Assembly: GCA_039111635.1 (NCBI GenBank)
Contig: JBCAQO010000097.1
Span: 1-29,670 of the forward strand
DNA: 29,670 nucleotides
Source: Heterobasidion occidentale
Taxonomy: Eukaryota > Basidiomycota > Agaricomycetes > Russulales > Bondarzewiaceae
Direction: 5' to 3'
Shown here piece by piece: positions 10,931 to 21,220 of this stretch; positions within the stretch are counted from its first letter, which is position 1; each line of letters opens with the position of its first letter. Below the pieces are notes generated by a model. That model made no database searches, was not told the origin of the DNA, and saw nothing but the letters and a program-made list of their open reading frames with translations. A program made the position numbers and the translations under genes.

Positions 10931-11490
10931 AACGCGCGACGATATCCATATGTATGTATCCAGGTAAAAGATCCAGAAGAAACAATGTCACGGTCTAGCC
11001 CCAGGCGACCATGAGGTGACGAGCAGTGGACCAAATGTGACAGTCCGATGCGGAGAACAACATTGCCATTAATGCTAGAAAGACGTGTAAGTGACATCGC
11101 AAATTTATGAGTTGTTCAAACCCACTCGCAATGCAAACCTTCTTTGACGACGCAGAAGCGGAGGTCACAGCGACGCCGGCTTCTCAAACAGATGGCTCTG
11201 CAAAGCGATCATGAAAGTCGATGGGATTTGTCGCATTGTAATGCTTTTCGCCACCGAGGGCAATGAGCGAGGCGGTCCGCAACAAACTCGATGTACTGTC
11301 ACGTCAGCTCGGCATTCATACCGATCAGCCCCGTAGGAAGGGCATCTACCACATCCAATTAGCATCAAATGCTACAGTAGTGATCAACATGTACTCACCT
11401 GTCAAGAGCTCCTCCTCGATAACAACGCATTCGACGACGATGTGGACGACTGTTAGGATGTGGATGCCTCTTGAGATGGCTGAACAACAA
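10931..11490. other. Stretch between repeat groups; possible gene remnant
   Basis: A plus-strand frame starting at 11131 (MQTFFDDAEAEVTATP) stops after 27 codons. A second begins at 11263 (MSEAVRNKLDVLSRQLG) in the same phase and runs to 11592. No intron clearly joins them. This may be the broken 5' part of the gene whose tail is described next. Confidence 0.3.
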
Positions 11491-11595
11491 GCATGCGGAG
11501 TCAGTGTGGAATCCCTCGTGGCGACTGGTGAGTTCGTAGGAGAAGGAGAGTCCAGGTATAAGCACAAGGCCAGGCTTCTTCGACCAGAAAATTGA
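11263..11595 (+). pseudogene. Left copy of a duplicated coding tail (ends [12 protein letters not shown])
   Basis: This 110-codon frame ends [20 protein letters not shown], then N and TGA. The last 29 codons are duplicated in reverse at about 19.80-19.89 kb with the same stop position. Of eight codon differences in that stretch, four are silent third-base changes (TTC/TTT, GTA/GTT, GGA/GGT, CAC/CAT). Just past the stop the two copies differ by indels that ignore codon phase. That suggests the tail was once under protein-level selection. The N-terminal part is not shared with the right copy and I do not recognise the protein. It could be the 3' end of a transposable-element gene. Confidence 0.4.
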
Positions 11596-11840
11596 GGTGA
11601 AAGAACCGGAGGAGAAGATATCCTCTGCTGTGGCAAAGAAGACTCATCGCTCGGTAAATGTGGAGCGACGATCGGAGACCCAGCGCAGTGCCCAGTCCGC
11701 CTTCCTCTTCACGCAAGGGATGGTCTCAACAACATCGCGTTTCGTAGGTCCAGTTCTCGTCGTGGAAAACTTCCGTCATAATATGGAACGCGTAGAAGCA
11801 ACGCGCTGCCCAGTGGAGTCACAAAAAATCACGGCTAAAG

Positions 11841-12270
11841 AACAATGCAGTTCTGGAGGAAGGCACTCTCAAAAAGCTGCTCGTCGGGATGATAGACAGG
11901 ACAACACATTTCTGGAGGAAGGTCGCTCTCAGATATGTGTCTCAACATCCGCGAAACGCGCGCCGCCGTCTGACTCCGGCCGGTGGGTGAATCAGAAAGA
12001 ATGACAGCATTTTGAGTAACGCATTTCTGGAGGAAGGTGCTCGACAAGAGATATATGGAAATGGGTGAGCGCAAAGAACGACGGCCTACAGGCACGGCAT
12101 TTCTGGAGGAAAGTCGCTCTCGGAAGGCTGCTCGTCGGGAGGGTAGATGAGGACAATGCCTTTCTAAGAGGATGATCGCTCTCAGATGTGTCCCAACAGC
12201 CACGCGACGCCATCTGACTACAGCCGCTTGATGGTAGGGTGGCACGCAAAGAATGAGGGACTACAAGCAA
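11841..12270 (+). repeat. Dispersed hairpin-core repeats, forward (inner left group)
   Basis: Cores at about 11852, 11908, 12021, 12094 and 12162 alternate between two linker types: one ending AGAAAGCTGCTCGTCGGGA, the other ending AGATATGTGTCTCAACATCC followed by GCGAAACGCGCGCC. This gives a higher-order unit of roughly 180 bases. Confidence 0.65.
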
Positions 12271-13080
12271 CACATTTCTGGAGGAAAGTCGCTCTCAGAA
12301 AGCTCGACAGGACAATAGATGGAGGTGGCCTGGAAACAGCGCAATTCTGGAGGAAAGTCGCTCTCAGAAAGCTCGACAGGACAATAGATGGAGGTGGCCT
12401 GGAAACAGCGCAATTCTGGAGGAAAGTCGCTCTCAGAAAGCTCGACAGGACAATAGATGGAGGTGGCCTGGAAACAGCGCAATTCTGGAGGAAAGTCGCT
12501 CTCAGAAAGCTCGACAGGACAATAGATGGAGGTGGCCTGGAAACAGCGCAATTCTGGAGGAAAGTCGCTCTCAGAAAGCTCGACAGGACAATAGATGGAG
12601 GTGGCCTGGAAACAGCGCAATTCTGGAGGAAAGTCGCTCTCAGAAAGCTCGATAGGACAATAGATGGAGGTGGCCTGGAAACAGCGCAATTCTGGAGGAA
12701 AGTCGCTCTCAGAAAGCTCGACAGGACAATAGATGGAGGTGGCCTGGAAACAGCGCAATTCTGGAGGAAAGTCGCTCTCAGAAAGCTCGATAGGACAATA
12801 GATGGAGGTGGCCTGGAAACAGCGCAATTCTGGAGGAAAGTCGCTCTCAGAAAGCTCGACAGGACAATAGATGGAGGTGGCCTGGAAACAGCGCAATTCT
12901 GGAGGAAAGTCACTCTCAGAAAGCTCGACAGGACAATAGATGGAGGTGGCCTGGAAACAGCGCAATTCTGGAGGAAAGTCGCTCTCAGAAAGCTGCATCA
13001 CATTGATGGAGGTGGCCTGGAAACAGCGCAATTCTGGAGGAAAGTCGCTCTCAGAAAGCTGCATCACATTGATGGAGGAT
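12271..13080 (+). repeat. 69-base tandem array, about 12 copies of the hairpin core
   Basis: Cores recur every 69 bases from 12271 to 12962, and the last spacing is 66 bases. The units are almost identical: I see only GAC/GAT changes near 12651 and 12789 (exactly two units apart) and one GTCGCT/GTCACT change at about 12911. Because 69 and 66 are multiples of 3, frames stay open right through: a plus-strand frame spans 12186-13184 with a 23-residue repeat (AQFWRKVALRKLDRTIDGGG plus LET), and two minus-strand frames also run through it. I treat it as a young minisatellite expansion, not a proven gene. Confidence 0.85.
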
Positions 13081-13270
13081 GGTCACATTGTCAGATGTTC
13101 AACATCGACGCTCGTGATTCGGATTCCGACAAACTCCGATCAGCGTCGGCCAATCGGGTGTTGAATTTCGATCAAGCAATCTGATATCCTTTTGAGTATC
13201 TGAATTCATTCAAAGTAAACGTATAATACGCTGAACGAGCCAGCATGCGCGTAAGAAGATTTCTAAACAA

Positions 13271-14306
13271 TCAGAAGTGTAGTCCCCATCCATCATCATC
13301 AAACACACCAATATCATCCAAAACCCAGCTGTAAATGTAAAAGACCGAGGCTAAGAGAGAATGAGGCAAGCTCCCCAGGCTACGACAAATCAAAAAAAGG
13401 TTAGCTACCGGTAAGGAATCAAGACCCAGCGCTTTGTGCGATGGCAATGGAGAACGGATAGCACTAGCACCTGCCAGGGAAAGCAAGGGCGAGACCATCA
13501 AAGAGTGCTCAGCAGCAATGGGGTGAGTAGCTGAAACTGTGCTGAGTGCCGGTGATGATGACACTGAGATAAGACTCCCATCAGTCGTCAGCGAACCAGA
13601 CGCCTCAACACTATAGCTGACAACATTCAAGTCCACTACGCTTTTGCCATTGAGTGCCGGCGATGATGACGCTGAGAAGACACTCCCATTAGTTGTCGGC
13701 GCACCAGACGGCTCAGCACTATAGCTGACAACATTGGAGTCCACTACGCTCTTGCCAAAGAAGGGTGAAGAAGCCCTGTCTGTGATTACAGCTGGTGTCG
13801 CTAGAACCTGGGGGATCGGCAGATGCAGAACGGACCCAGGGCTACTCGAGCGCGAATGATGTCGAGACAAGTTCTACGGAGTTGGGGAACAATGTAAACT
13901 CAGAGCCTTCGAGCAAAAGGCCATCACCTACCTCCGATTCCTCCGAATAATTGCTAGTGGGTGATAAATCTCCACTCCTATCCCTGGGAGCATAATAACT
14001 CCCGAAGGAAAACTCTGGGTGCCAAGCCCTCCAAGCCTCGCCAATCCAACCCTGACTGACCATAGTGAAAGCTCGAGACATGTCGTTGAAAAGATGCCTA
14101 TAGTACACATCTGTGTACAGCTCGGTCATAGTTGACATGCAGTCCAGCCGCGCAGATTTTTCATAGTCTGGATAAGGCTTTCGAACGTCGAAGGATAATA
14201 AGAAAGAGACGACCAGTTGATCAGGACGCTGCGAAAAAAAAGTCTGAAGGGTGCCAATTCCTTGAGGTGGGTCCACATACCTTGCAAACGGCAGGCTCTT
14301 CGACAT
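13271..14306 (-). CDS. Unrecognised 325-aa protein with an internal 36-residue duplication
   Basis: Two exons, 14306-13932 and 13873-13271, join across a 58-base intron (GTAGGT to CCGTAG, phase 0). The N-terminal half is a mixed hydrophobic and charged domain containing YTDVYYRHLFNDMSRAFTMV and a tryptophan cluster (QGWIGEAWRAWHPEF). The C-terminal half is Ser/Pro-rich and carries two tandem copies of a block starting GKSVVDxNVVSYSxE and ending SSSPALN/S. Its last 50 residues are hydrophobic (LASVFYIYSWVLDDIGVF) and could be membrane-associated. An acceptor-like TCCTATCTAG ends immediately before the ATG, so an upstream exon may exist, for example within 14511-14738 (MFLFLLNLELDYISKLLLVI). 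I do not recognise the family. The gene sits between the inverted repeat arms, in the same orientation as its upstream neighbour. Confidence 0.5.
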
Positions 14307-14747
14307 CTAGATAGGAGGAAGGCCTACTGTTCCAGGAAGGTGGGTGGAGAAACATGTCGAGATGCGCTGGTGAGGGCGGTGATCAATATCGCGGGCAGGA
14401 GCGCTTTTCACATTTCGGTCGTTCCCGTGTCACACTTCCCCCCGTTCCCCACCGACAGGTCCCAAGGGGTGCCCGGAGAGCTGTGAATCGCTCTTTGTAG
14501 CTTCGTAATTTCACTGAGACTCCTGAAAGCAGACATGATTACGACGTGTATATAATGACAAGGCCCTTTGGCGATGAGACAAAATCATTTGTGAGAAAGA
14601 GCCAGCAATCGAGAATACATCGATAACAAGGAGAAGTTTGGATATGTAGTCCAGTTCAAGGTTCAACAAGAAAAGAAACATGCTCGGAATCCTCGGCAGC
14701 ACGATCTCAAAATGACGTCGCCAGCCTGACAGGATCAAGAATTCTAC
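14307..14747. other. Intergenic stretch between two minus-strand genes
   Basis: It contains a minus-strand frame at 14738-14511 with a hydrophobic segment, which may be an unjoined exon of either neighbour or nothing. A GTAAGT donor-like site at the end of the upstream gene's last exon could allow splicing into it, but the phase I tested gave an early stop. Confidence 0.3.
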
Positions 14748-17700
14748 TTACAACTTATGTGCTACATTTAGTATTCCTGGGGTATGCAACGCGGAAGCCA
14801 GGACGACGTCTTGATTGTACGTCCGGACGGTCGCCAGCTGTTTGTCAGCTCCCAGACGTTTTTTATTCGCCCCACGTTCACGCTTATCCCGGCCCCGCAA
14901 TGTGTAGTACCACAGCACAGAAGTTCGAGGCGTCAATTCGCCGTCATGGAGACGCGTCAACATGTCTTGAAACCATGTCTCGGCAGATGACGACCACGAA
15001 CCATTCCAGAGGTAGCTGGCACGCCAGAGGGCCATGCTGGGCCACAGAGACACATTCCCTGGTAGCGCCGTGAACCCCAGGAGTAATTTGAGAGCCAGAT
15101 CGCTCTCTTCATCTTCTGGGCACTCCGATTCGCGATCTGATCCAGCTGTGTATCGTTCACCCCAGACAGTGTATGCCTCACTTGGCCCCTCCAGGTAGCT
15201 CCGAACTATGTCCTTGGACCCAAAATGGATGACAAGGCGCCAAGCCAGGCCACCATACGCCACAAGACGTCTTGCGTAGGGTTGTCGCAGGAGCCATCGA
15301 ACCCGCTCCTGATATAGCTGGCCAAAGGAGGAGAGAGAGTCTTGTCGCTCGCCTATGAGGAAGTTGTCTCCGTCCACCCAGTTGGGACGAGGTTCATTCG
15401 TACGGCGTTCAGCATTGGCCGCGATCTTCTGCTGACCCCACATGCTATTCCAACTGAGACGGAACGACATCCCATGCTGCAACATCACCTCCAGCAACGC
15501 CTCGACTTCAAAGGCCTTCCATTCCAAAATGGCTAGCAACCAGATCTCAGTGAGCGGATGAAGCTTGACGTGAGATACCCGCAAGAAGCCAGTGTCGATA
15601 GCCAGAGGTCTAACGTCAAACGGCGCATAGGGAGCCCAACCTCCCGAAGTCGTTTCCTTGATGCTGTCTAAGTACGCAAGCGTCCCGGGAGAGACAATGA
15701 GCATTTCTTCAGATTGAAAGGTTTCTGGTGCTATCCAGTGCCCTCTTAAGAATTCACTGCCGGGAGGTGCGGGGTAGACTTTCGGGAAAAGCGCAGCAAT
15801 AAAGGCGGGAGGATAATTCTCCCTGTCGACAACATCAGTGGATGTGACCGCGTGTACCTCCAAATGTCCCTCATGAACGATGACAGGGCTCGGAGAACGC
15901 GAGAATCTCACATCGTCTTCGCTTGGATCGTCATTCGAGCCGACAAGAGCATGACTGGATGAAGAATTGCGTTCAACCCGGTCCTCCACCTCCGAGTTGA
16001 CATTCATCGCCACATCCTGCTCATACGAGCCTTCCCGCATCGCGTCGCAGTCAGACAACACAATGCATGGAGGGCCTGACGACGAAGACAAACCCGTGCC
16101 CCGGTCCTCCAAATCGATATCCATTGCCATATACTGGCTCTGCGAGTCAACTAGCATTGTTGTTGTGCTGCGCACCAAAAATATTCGTCAGTAATGTTTT
16201 TGCGCTCTGAGATTGAAGAAAACGCATACCTGAGATGCTCCGATGACTCGGACCGTCCAACGCCTTGAACGTGATCTTCAGAGTGCGGCTGGAATGATGA
16301 TGACACTGCACCAGGGGTGTCAATGTGCATCTGCACCTCCTGTGACGTGTTGCCGCTGGACAACGTACCACCCCTGTACGACGTATTGCTACCAGGCGAC
16401 ACATTTGACAGCTGATGTTGCGAAGGGGCAGGCAGAGGAGGGGCGGGTAGAGGAGAGGCAGGCGGAGAAGGGGCTGGAGGGGCTGGCAGAGGAGGGGCTG
16501 GCGAAGGAGGGGCTGGCGGAGGAGGGGCTGGCGGAGGAGGGGCTGGCGGAGGAGGGGCTGGCGGAGGAGGGGCTGGCGGAGGAGGGGCTGGCGGAGGAGG
16601 GGCTGGCAGGAGGGGCTGGCGGAGGAGGGGCTGGCGGAGGAGGGGCAGGTCGAGACAGGGCAGAACGAGGAATGCGATCGTGGTCGTATAGGAGAACCGC
16701 AGAAAGGCGACTGTTAGACGCTGCTCTCTTCTTGAGTATTTCTGCGTGCTTTTTCTCTGGGCGAAGACGGCTGATATCACAGTCGATCAGGTGGAAAGTG
16801 CGCCCCCTAATGGAGGGAGGGTCTGTGCAACCCTCACGATCTTCAGCGTCACTATCGTCCTGATCCAGCCCGATCTGTGTCTCCATGTAAAACACGCGCA
16901 CGTTGACGCAATCGTCTGCGGATAGATAAGAGGCTGAACAGTAGTAATCCTCCCATCTTCTGTCTTTTTTGGAGCCGATGATGCCACGATCGTCACCCCA
17001 CAGCATTGCCAGGTACGTTGTCTGTGGCGGGGGTTTGTAGGACACAATCGTGAACGGTTTCCCGTTAAGTCGCCACCGATCGGGCCTGAGGTCACCGAAT
17101 GCGCTGACCTCTCCCGCTTGTCGAGCGCTCCAAGAGTATGCAATATTGATTCGTGCGAGCTTGAGAAGCTCCCAAGTCGTCTTCATTTCGGGACCCCAGG
17201 TTGGATAGCCCTGTGTGACGATGGTGACTCCACGGATGCGAGCGCCCAAGATGAACTTATCCAGTTGGTCGAAAGCAAATGACAAAGAGGCCTGAGCCTT
17301 AGGACGATCACGCCACTAGAAAGCAAGACATGAGATATAAGCAGAAACCTCAACCCTGTAAAGCACTCACTTTCGGCCCAAACCCCTGCTCAATCCTCCA
17401 GACAAGAAAGCTGATGAATCCAAAGCAGTCGAGAAAGGGACGACGTAATCGCCAAAAGGTGATATGTGCATCCTCTTCAGTTTTCCAGGGATAGACAATC
17501 CCTTCCTGCAACACACTAACCTCGAGAGGCCGGTTGCCATCCCAGTCAAGAATGTCTCTCAACGCACTGGTACAACGGATGATAAAAGCTCTGATCTGGT
17601 TGTGTGCCTTGACCAATCCTGGGCGAATGGTCCGAGAAGGGAAGCAATAAAAGTCATGACTTGCTTCGGAGGCTGGAAAAATCCATTCCGAAGAGTCACC

Positions 17701-17977
17701 CCTGATGGATCCAGGATCAACTGGGATGAAGGGCCTCCAGGGAAAACGCGAGTCATGAGGAGCTGGATCTACTGCCCAATCGTACGGTTTCAGGCGTCCG
17801 GCACGAGATGGATCAGCGTCGAAGGTCACGTCCGCTGGCGGGTGAATGCGTTTCTGGAGATGTAAGATGTGGAACTCATGGTAGGGCAGGGCGAAATGCG
17901 ACAACTACCCATGCCGACTGCTGCGACCTCGTGACTTCAACCCAGGGGTATTGGTCTCGGGAGACGGAGGCTTTCAT
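14748..17977 (-). CDS. Unrecognised four-exon gene of about 1,020 codons, frame broken in a Pro-repeat
   Basis: Exons: 17977-17909 (MKASVSRDQYPWVEV), 17853-17371, 17315-16230 and 16167-14748. The introns are 17854-17908, 17316-17370 and 16168-16229, all GT/AG at 55-62 bases, and phases fit everywhere except inside exon 3. There an (APPPP)n stretch coded by 15-base units contains one 13-base unit near 16608-16620, which shifts the frame. The frame before it (FDQLDKFILGARIRGVTIVT, WGDDRGIIGSKKDRRWEDYY) and the frame after it (SNTSYRGGTLSSGNTSQEVQ), which splices correctly into exon 4, are both clearly coding. Exon 4 contains WLLRQPYARRLVAYGGLAWR and a late block with VSLWPSMALWRASYLWN. The family looks like an uncharacterised mushroom protein, and no catalytic motif is recognised. 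As sequenced, translation would end early. A sequencing error or strain polymorphism in the repeat is possible. Confidence 0.6.
16430..16646 (-). repeat. 15-base minisatellite coding Ala-Pro-Pro-Pro-Pro
   Basis: On the plus strand the unit is GGAGGAGGGGCTGGC, repeated about ten times with more diverged flanking units. One unit (about 16608-16620) has lost two bases (AGGAGGGGCTGGC). On the minus strand the units encode APPPP within exon 3 of the 14748-17977 gene. Confidence 0.85.
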
Positions 17978-18080
17978 TGTGATGAAAAGATCGAAGCGGA
18001 ACAATTGCTGGAGGAGAGTGCGTCGACGTGAAGGAGACGAAAAGTAGAGGTCTCAACAGATGTGGCACAAGAGCGGCACA
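17978..18080. promoter_or_regulatory. Upstream region of the 17977 gene
   Basis: This short region lies between the start codon and the first repeat core. A CAATTGCTGGAGGAGAGTGC stretch at about 18001-18020 resembles a decayed core, so the promoter may partly derive from the repeat family. Confidence 0.25.
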
Positions 18081-18425
18081 AGACTATTTCTGGAGGAAAA
18101 CGCTCTCAGAAACTGCCTAGACAGCCGCGGAAAACACGGTACCGCCCAGTGACGACCGCGGGATGACTGGAAGGAAAGGGAGACTTGAAGATGAAGGAAT
18201 AAAGCTTTCAACCGATAAGGACGCCACAAGACAAATTCTGGAGGAAAAACGCTCTCAGAAACTGCCTAGACAGCCGCGGAAAACACGGTACCGCCCAGTG
18301 ACGACCGCGGGATGACTGGAAGGAAAGGGAGACTTGAAGATGAAGGAATAAAGCTTTCAACCGATAAGGACGCCACAAGACAAATTCTGGAGGAAAAACG
18401 CTCTCAGAAACTGCCTAGACAGCCG
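18081..18425 (+). repeat. 148/149-base tandem repeat containing the hairpin core
   Basis: Cores at about 18088, 18235 and 18384 start units of 148 and 149 bases. The units are essentially identical (linker CTGCCTAGACAGCCGCGG, then TGACGACCGCGGGATGACTG), differing by one A in the core. The third unit diverges after about 45 bases. The orientation matches the left arm, opposite to the reverse cluster that starts about 170 bases further right. Confidence 0.8.
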
Positions 18426-18589
18426 CGAAACACGATGCTGCCCAACGACGACCGCCTGAGGACTATGAGTGGGGCAACTTGAAGTCATGTGAGCTCCGCT
18501 CCCACGGTCAGCGATTTCGGTCCCACGGTCACTCTTTGGCCGAATGTCTGTACGGACGTCGTCATATTACCAGCTCTTAGCTCTATCGA

Positions 18590-19905
18590 CAAATTTCTGA
18601 GAGTGACCCTCCTCCGGGAATGGGTTGCTCTCACTCCGCCACCGTCTATCCTCCTGTCGAGCAGCTTTCTGAGAGCGATTTTCCTCCAGAAGTGCGTTGT
18701 CATTCCCCCGACATCAAGCGGCCGTAGTCAGACGGCGTCGCGTGTTTAGCGGCTGTCGGGAGACATTTCTGAGAGCGACCTTCCTCCAGAAATGTGATGT
18801 TCCCAGGCCATCTTCGTATATCCTCTCGGCAATCAGCTTTCTGAGAGCGGCCTTCCTCCAGAAATGCGCTGCCCATAGGCCGTCGTTCTTTGCGTCCCAC
18901 CCTGCCATCAAGCGGGTGTAGTCAGATGGCGTTGCGCGGCTGTTGAGACACATATCTTAGAGCGTCTTCCTCCATGAATGTGTTATCCCCATCTCTCCCC
19001 CCAACGAGCAGTTTTCTGAGAGCGACTTTCCTCCAGAAATGTGCTGTTTGCCGGCCACCTCTATCGTCCTGTCGAGCTTTTTGAGAGCGACCTTCCTCCA
19101 GAAATGCGTTGTCCCCAGAGCCTTTCCATTTATCCTCCCGGCAACCAGCTTTCTGAGAGTGACCTTCCTCCAGATATGCGTTGCCCATAGGCCGAAGCTC
19201 TTTCCATCGCACCTTGCCATCGAGCTACCGCAATCAGACGGCGGCGCGCGGTTCGCGGCTGTCGAGAGACATTTCTGAGAGCGAGGTTCCTCCAGAAATG
19301 TGATGTTCCCAGGCCATCTTCGTATATCCTCTCGGCAATCAGCTTTCTGAGAGCGAGGTTCCTCCAGAAATGCGTTGCTCGTAGGCCCTCGTCCTTTGCG
19401 TCCCACCCTGCCATCAAGCGGCCGTAGCCCAATGGCGTCGCGCGGCTTCTGAGAGCGATGTTCCTCCAGAAATGTGTTGTCCCCATCTAACCTCCCAACG
19501 AGCAGCTTTCTGAGAGCGATTTTCCTCCAGAGATCCACTACTTTTAAGCCGTGGTTCTTTGCGACTCCATCAGGCAGCGTGCTGCTTCACCGCGTTGCAC
19601 ATAATGATGGAAAATATTCACAACGAGACTGGACCTACGAATTGCGATGCTACTGAGATCATCCTCTGCATCAAGAGGAAGATGGACTGGGCATCGCGCT
19701 GGATCTCTCATCGTCGCTTCACATTCGCTGAGCGGTGAGCCGCCTTTGCCGCAGCAGAGGACATCTTCTCCGGTTTTTTGCCTCAATCTTCTGGTCGAAG
19801 AAGCGTGGCCTTATGCTTATACCTGGACTCACCTTCTCCAACAAACTCATCAGTCGCCTCGAGGGATTCTATACGACTTTAATAAGGTCCGCATACCGAC
19901 CAGCT
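18590..19905 (-). repeat. Right arm of the inverted repeat, with about 12 reversed hairpin cores
   Basis: Reversed cores (TTTCTGAGAGCGACCTTCCT...CAGAAATG) occur at about 18593, 18665, 18767, 18837, 18953, 19012, 19078, 19150, 19271, 19341, 19445 and 19507, with the same two alternating linker types as the left arm. From about 19550 to 19905 the sequence is the reverse complement of about 11490-11840. Copies are more varied than in the 69-base array, so this arm looks older or unamplified. Confidence 0.7.
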
Positions 19906-20104
19906 TTGGGCTACTGAGGCATATCATGCTCATTGGGGCGCAGAACACGGATCTCGCCACGCTCACAGAAGCCACCGCGTACGCTGTTGTCGAGTTTGGT
20001 GGATGGAAGAACGACGCGCTGCCTTGAAAGTGCACATCGATTGTTCGACGTGCGAGAACGTCGTTGGGGATATGTGTCGGGTACGTGACGTCCTCAACTA
20101 CCAT
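19760..20104 (-). pseudogene. Right copy of the duplicated coding tail
   Basis: Reading from about 19890 down, the sequence encodes the [14 protein letters not shown] tail ending in LLRPED and a stop, matching the left copy at 11505-11592. Upstream, a separate frame 20104-19850 (starting MVVEDVTYPTHIPNDVLARR) leads in from the right but is out of phase with the tail. A splice or a frameshift would be needed. No start-to-stop gene can be built, so I call it a remnant. Confidence 0.35.
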
Positions 20105-20240
20105 CCGTTTGCGCTTGCATTCATTCGCTCACCATACTCGCTCTCCATTCGCATTCGCCTTTCTCCTTAAACCCTTTCACACTTCGCGTTTCGTTTGCGC
20201 TCCTCGCACCCTCACCACACATCACGACCTACTCTCAATC

Positions 20241-20722
20241 ATGAACCCCAAATACGCTTGGTACCGTCTTAAAGTCTCGACCTCGTTCCACATCGACGCG
20301 CTGCGGGGCAAGATTCGATTTTTCTTCGGACGTCATCCGCCCGATTGTGGGTTCATTCAATCTGTTCGCGCAGAATTGTAGGTTTTTTGTTGTCTTTTCT
20401 GCCGCATCCCTGATCTACAACCACAGCCTTGATATTGATGCCGAGGGTTACATTGGCACTGTTGGAAGGAGGGAAGAGGTAGGGGAGAGAGGTGAAAGAG
20501 CAGTGAATTCGGAGACGTAGGTAGTGGGATGAAAAGACAGGACATTTCATACGGTTTGCAGGTCTGGGGTCAAAATTCACGCGGCAGAGAAGATGTCTCA
20601 GAGGGCCCTACAGCGCGGTATGTTGTCTTCACTCTCATAAATTGTAAAGAAGCTAATGAGGAGGTAACTTAAACTGGGATGCTATTCTAGTTCATGCAAG
20701 TTGTCCAGCCAGTTTTCCCTGA
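20241..20722 (+). CDS. Small unrecognised protein, 104 aa, four exons
   Basis: Exons 20241-20377, 20427-20516, 20562-20617 and 20691-20722 join in phase across introns of 49, 45 and 73 bases with donors GTAGGT, GTAGGT and GTATGT and acceptors CACAG, TGCAG and TCTAG; the last has a GCTAATG branch-like site. The ATG follows a long pyrimidine-rich leader typical of fungal promoters (ACTCTCAATCATG). The product starts MNPKYAWYRLKVSTSFHID, is basic and then Glu/Arg-rich, and shows no domain I know. Three consistent splice junctions argue for a real gene. Its small size and lack of homology in my memory argue for caution. Confidence 0.45.
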
Positions 20723-21220
20723 AGCAATTTGCATTGCCTATCCTGTGAACTCTTCCCTCCATCACTCCTCGTTGTTATCCTCGTTGTCGCCCTCGTTGTT
20801 GCCATCGCCCATCGCCTCGCCTGGCTCCCCCTCGTCTTCGCGCCCGTGTTCTTGCCCACGCACGCTCCTCGTCCTTGTTTTGAGTGACGTTGATGCCAGC
20901 CGTGCGGCGCGTGGTTTCGAACTGCTCGACTGCCTTGTCTTCTTCGGTAAGATACTACACGAAGAAATGGACTTTGTCACATTCCATCGCCGCATACATA
21001 CAGTTGACGCGGGGATCTTCGATTTACACCCGCAAGCGTGACCACACGAAATGCGACAGCAAGGAAAGGAGAACGCACGTCGAGTCAGCAGTCCCGGAGC
21101 CCACCGGCCCAGACGTTCACAGCGAGCGAACAGTCGACGCTCAAGGAGTTCCGTGTACGTGCCCCTGTCCCTTCGATGCTGCCGTGACCACACCATACTC
21201 ACAGCCGTAGCAGACACACC
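20723..21220. other. Region with overlapping frames, no gene called
   Basis: A CTCGTTGT-rich tract at 20768-20810 encodes an acidic Asn/Asp/Glu tail if read on the minus strand (GDGNNEGDNEDNNEE). Frames on both strands lack recognised features. Upstream exons of the Sec14-like remnant might lie here but could not be placed. Confidence 0.3.

Larger units (their letters stand above)
11490..13090 (+). repeat. Left arm of a large diverged inverted repeat
   Basis: From about 11490 the sequence matches the reverse complement of about 19905 downward: the coding tail, then a run including GCTGCCCAGTGGAGTCACAA (GCTGCCTGATGGAGTCGCAA in the other arm), then hairpin-core repeats. The arms are collinear at least through 11490-11880 and 19905-19500. 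Beyond that both consist of the same repeat family, but in different numbers and order. Confidence 0.6.

Noticed and set aside
12271..13080. CRISPR array
   Set aside because: Units are contiguous and identical, with no unique spacers, no cas genes and a eukaryotic context.
12186..13184. A 332-codon repeat protein
   Set aside because: The frame is created by the 69-base period, and minus-strand frames are equally open. Without expression data I list it as a repeat only.
16243..16863. Plus-strand Gly/Glu-rich repeat protein
   Set aside because: Antisense of the APPPP minisatellite inside a spliced minus-strand gene.
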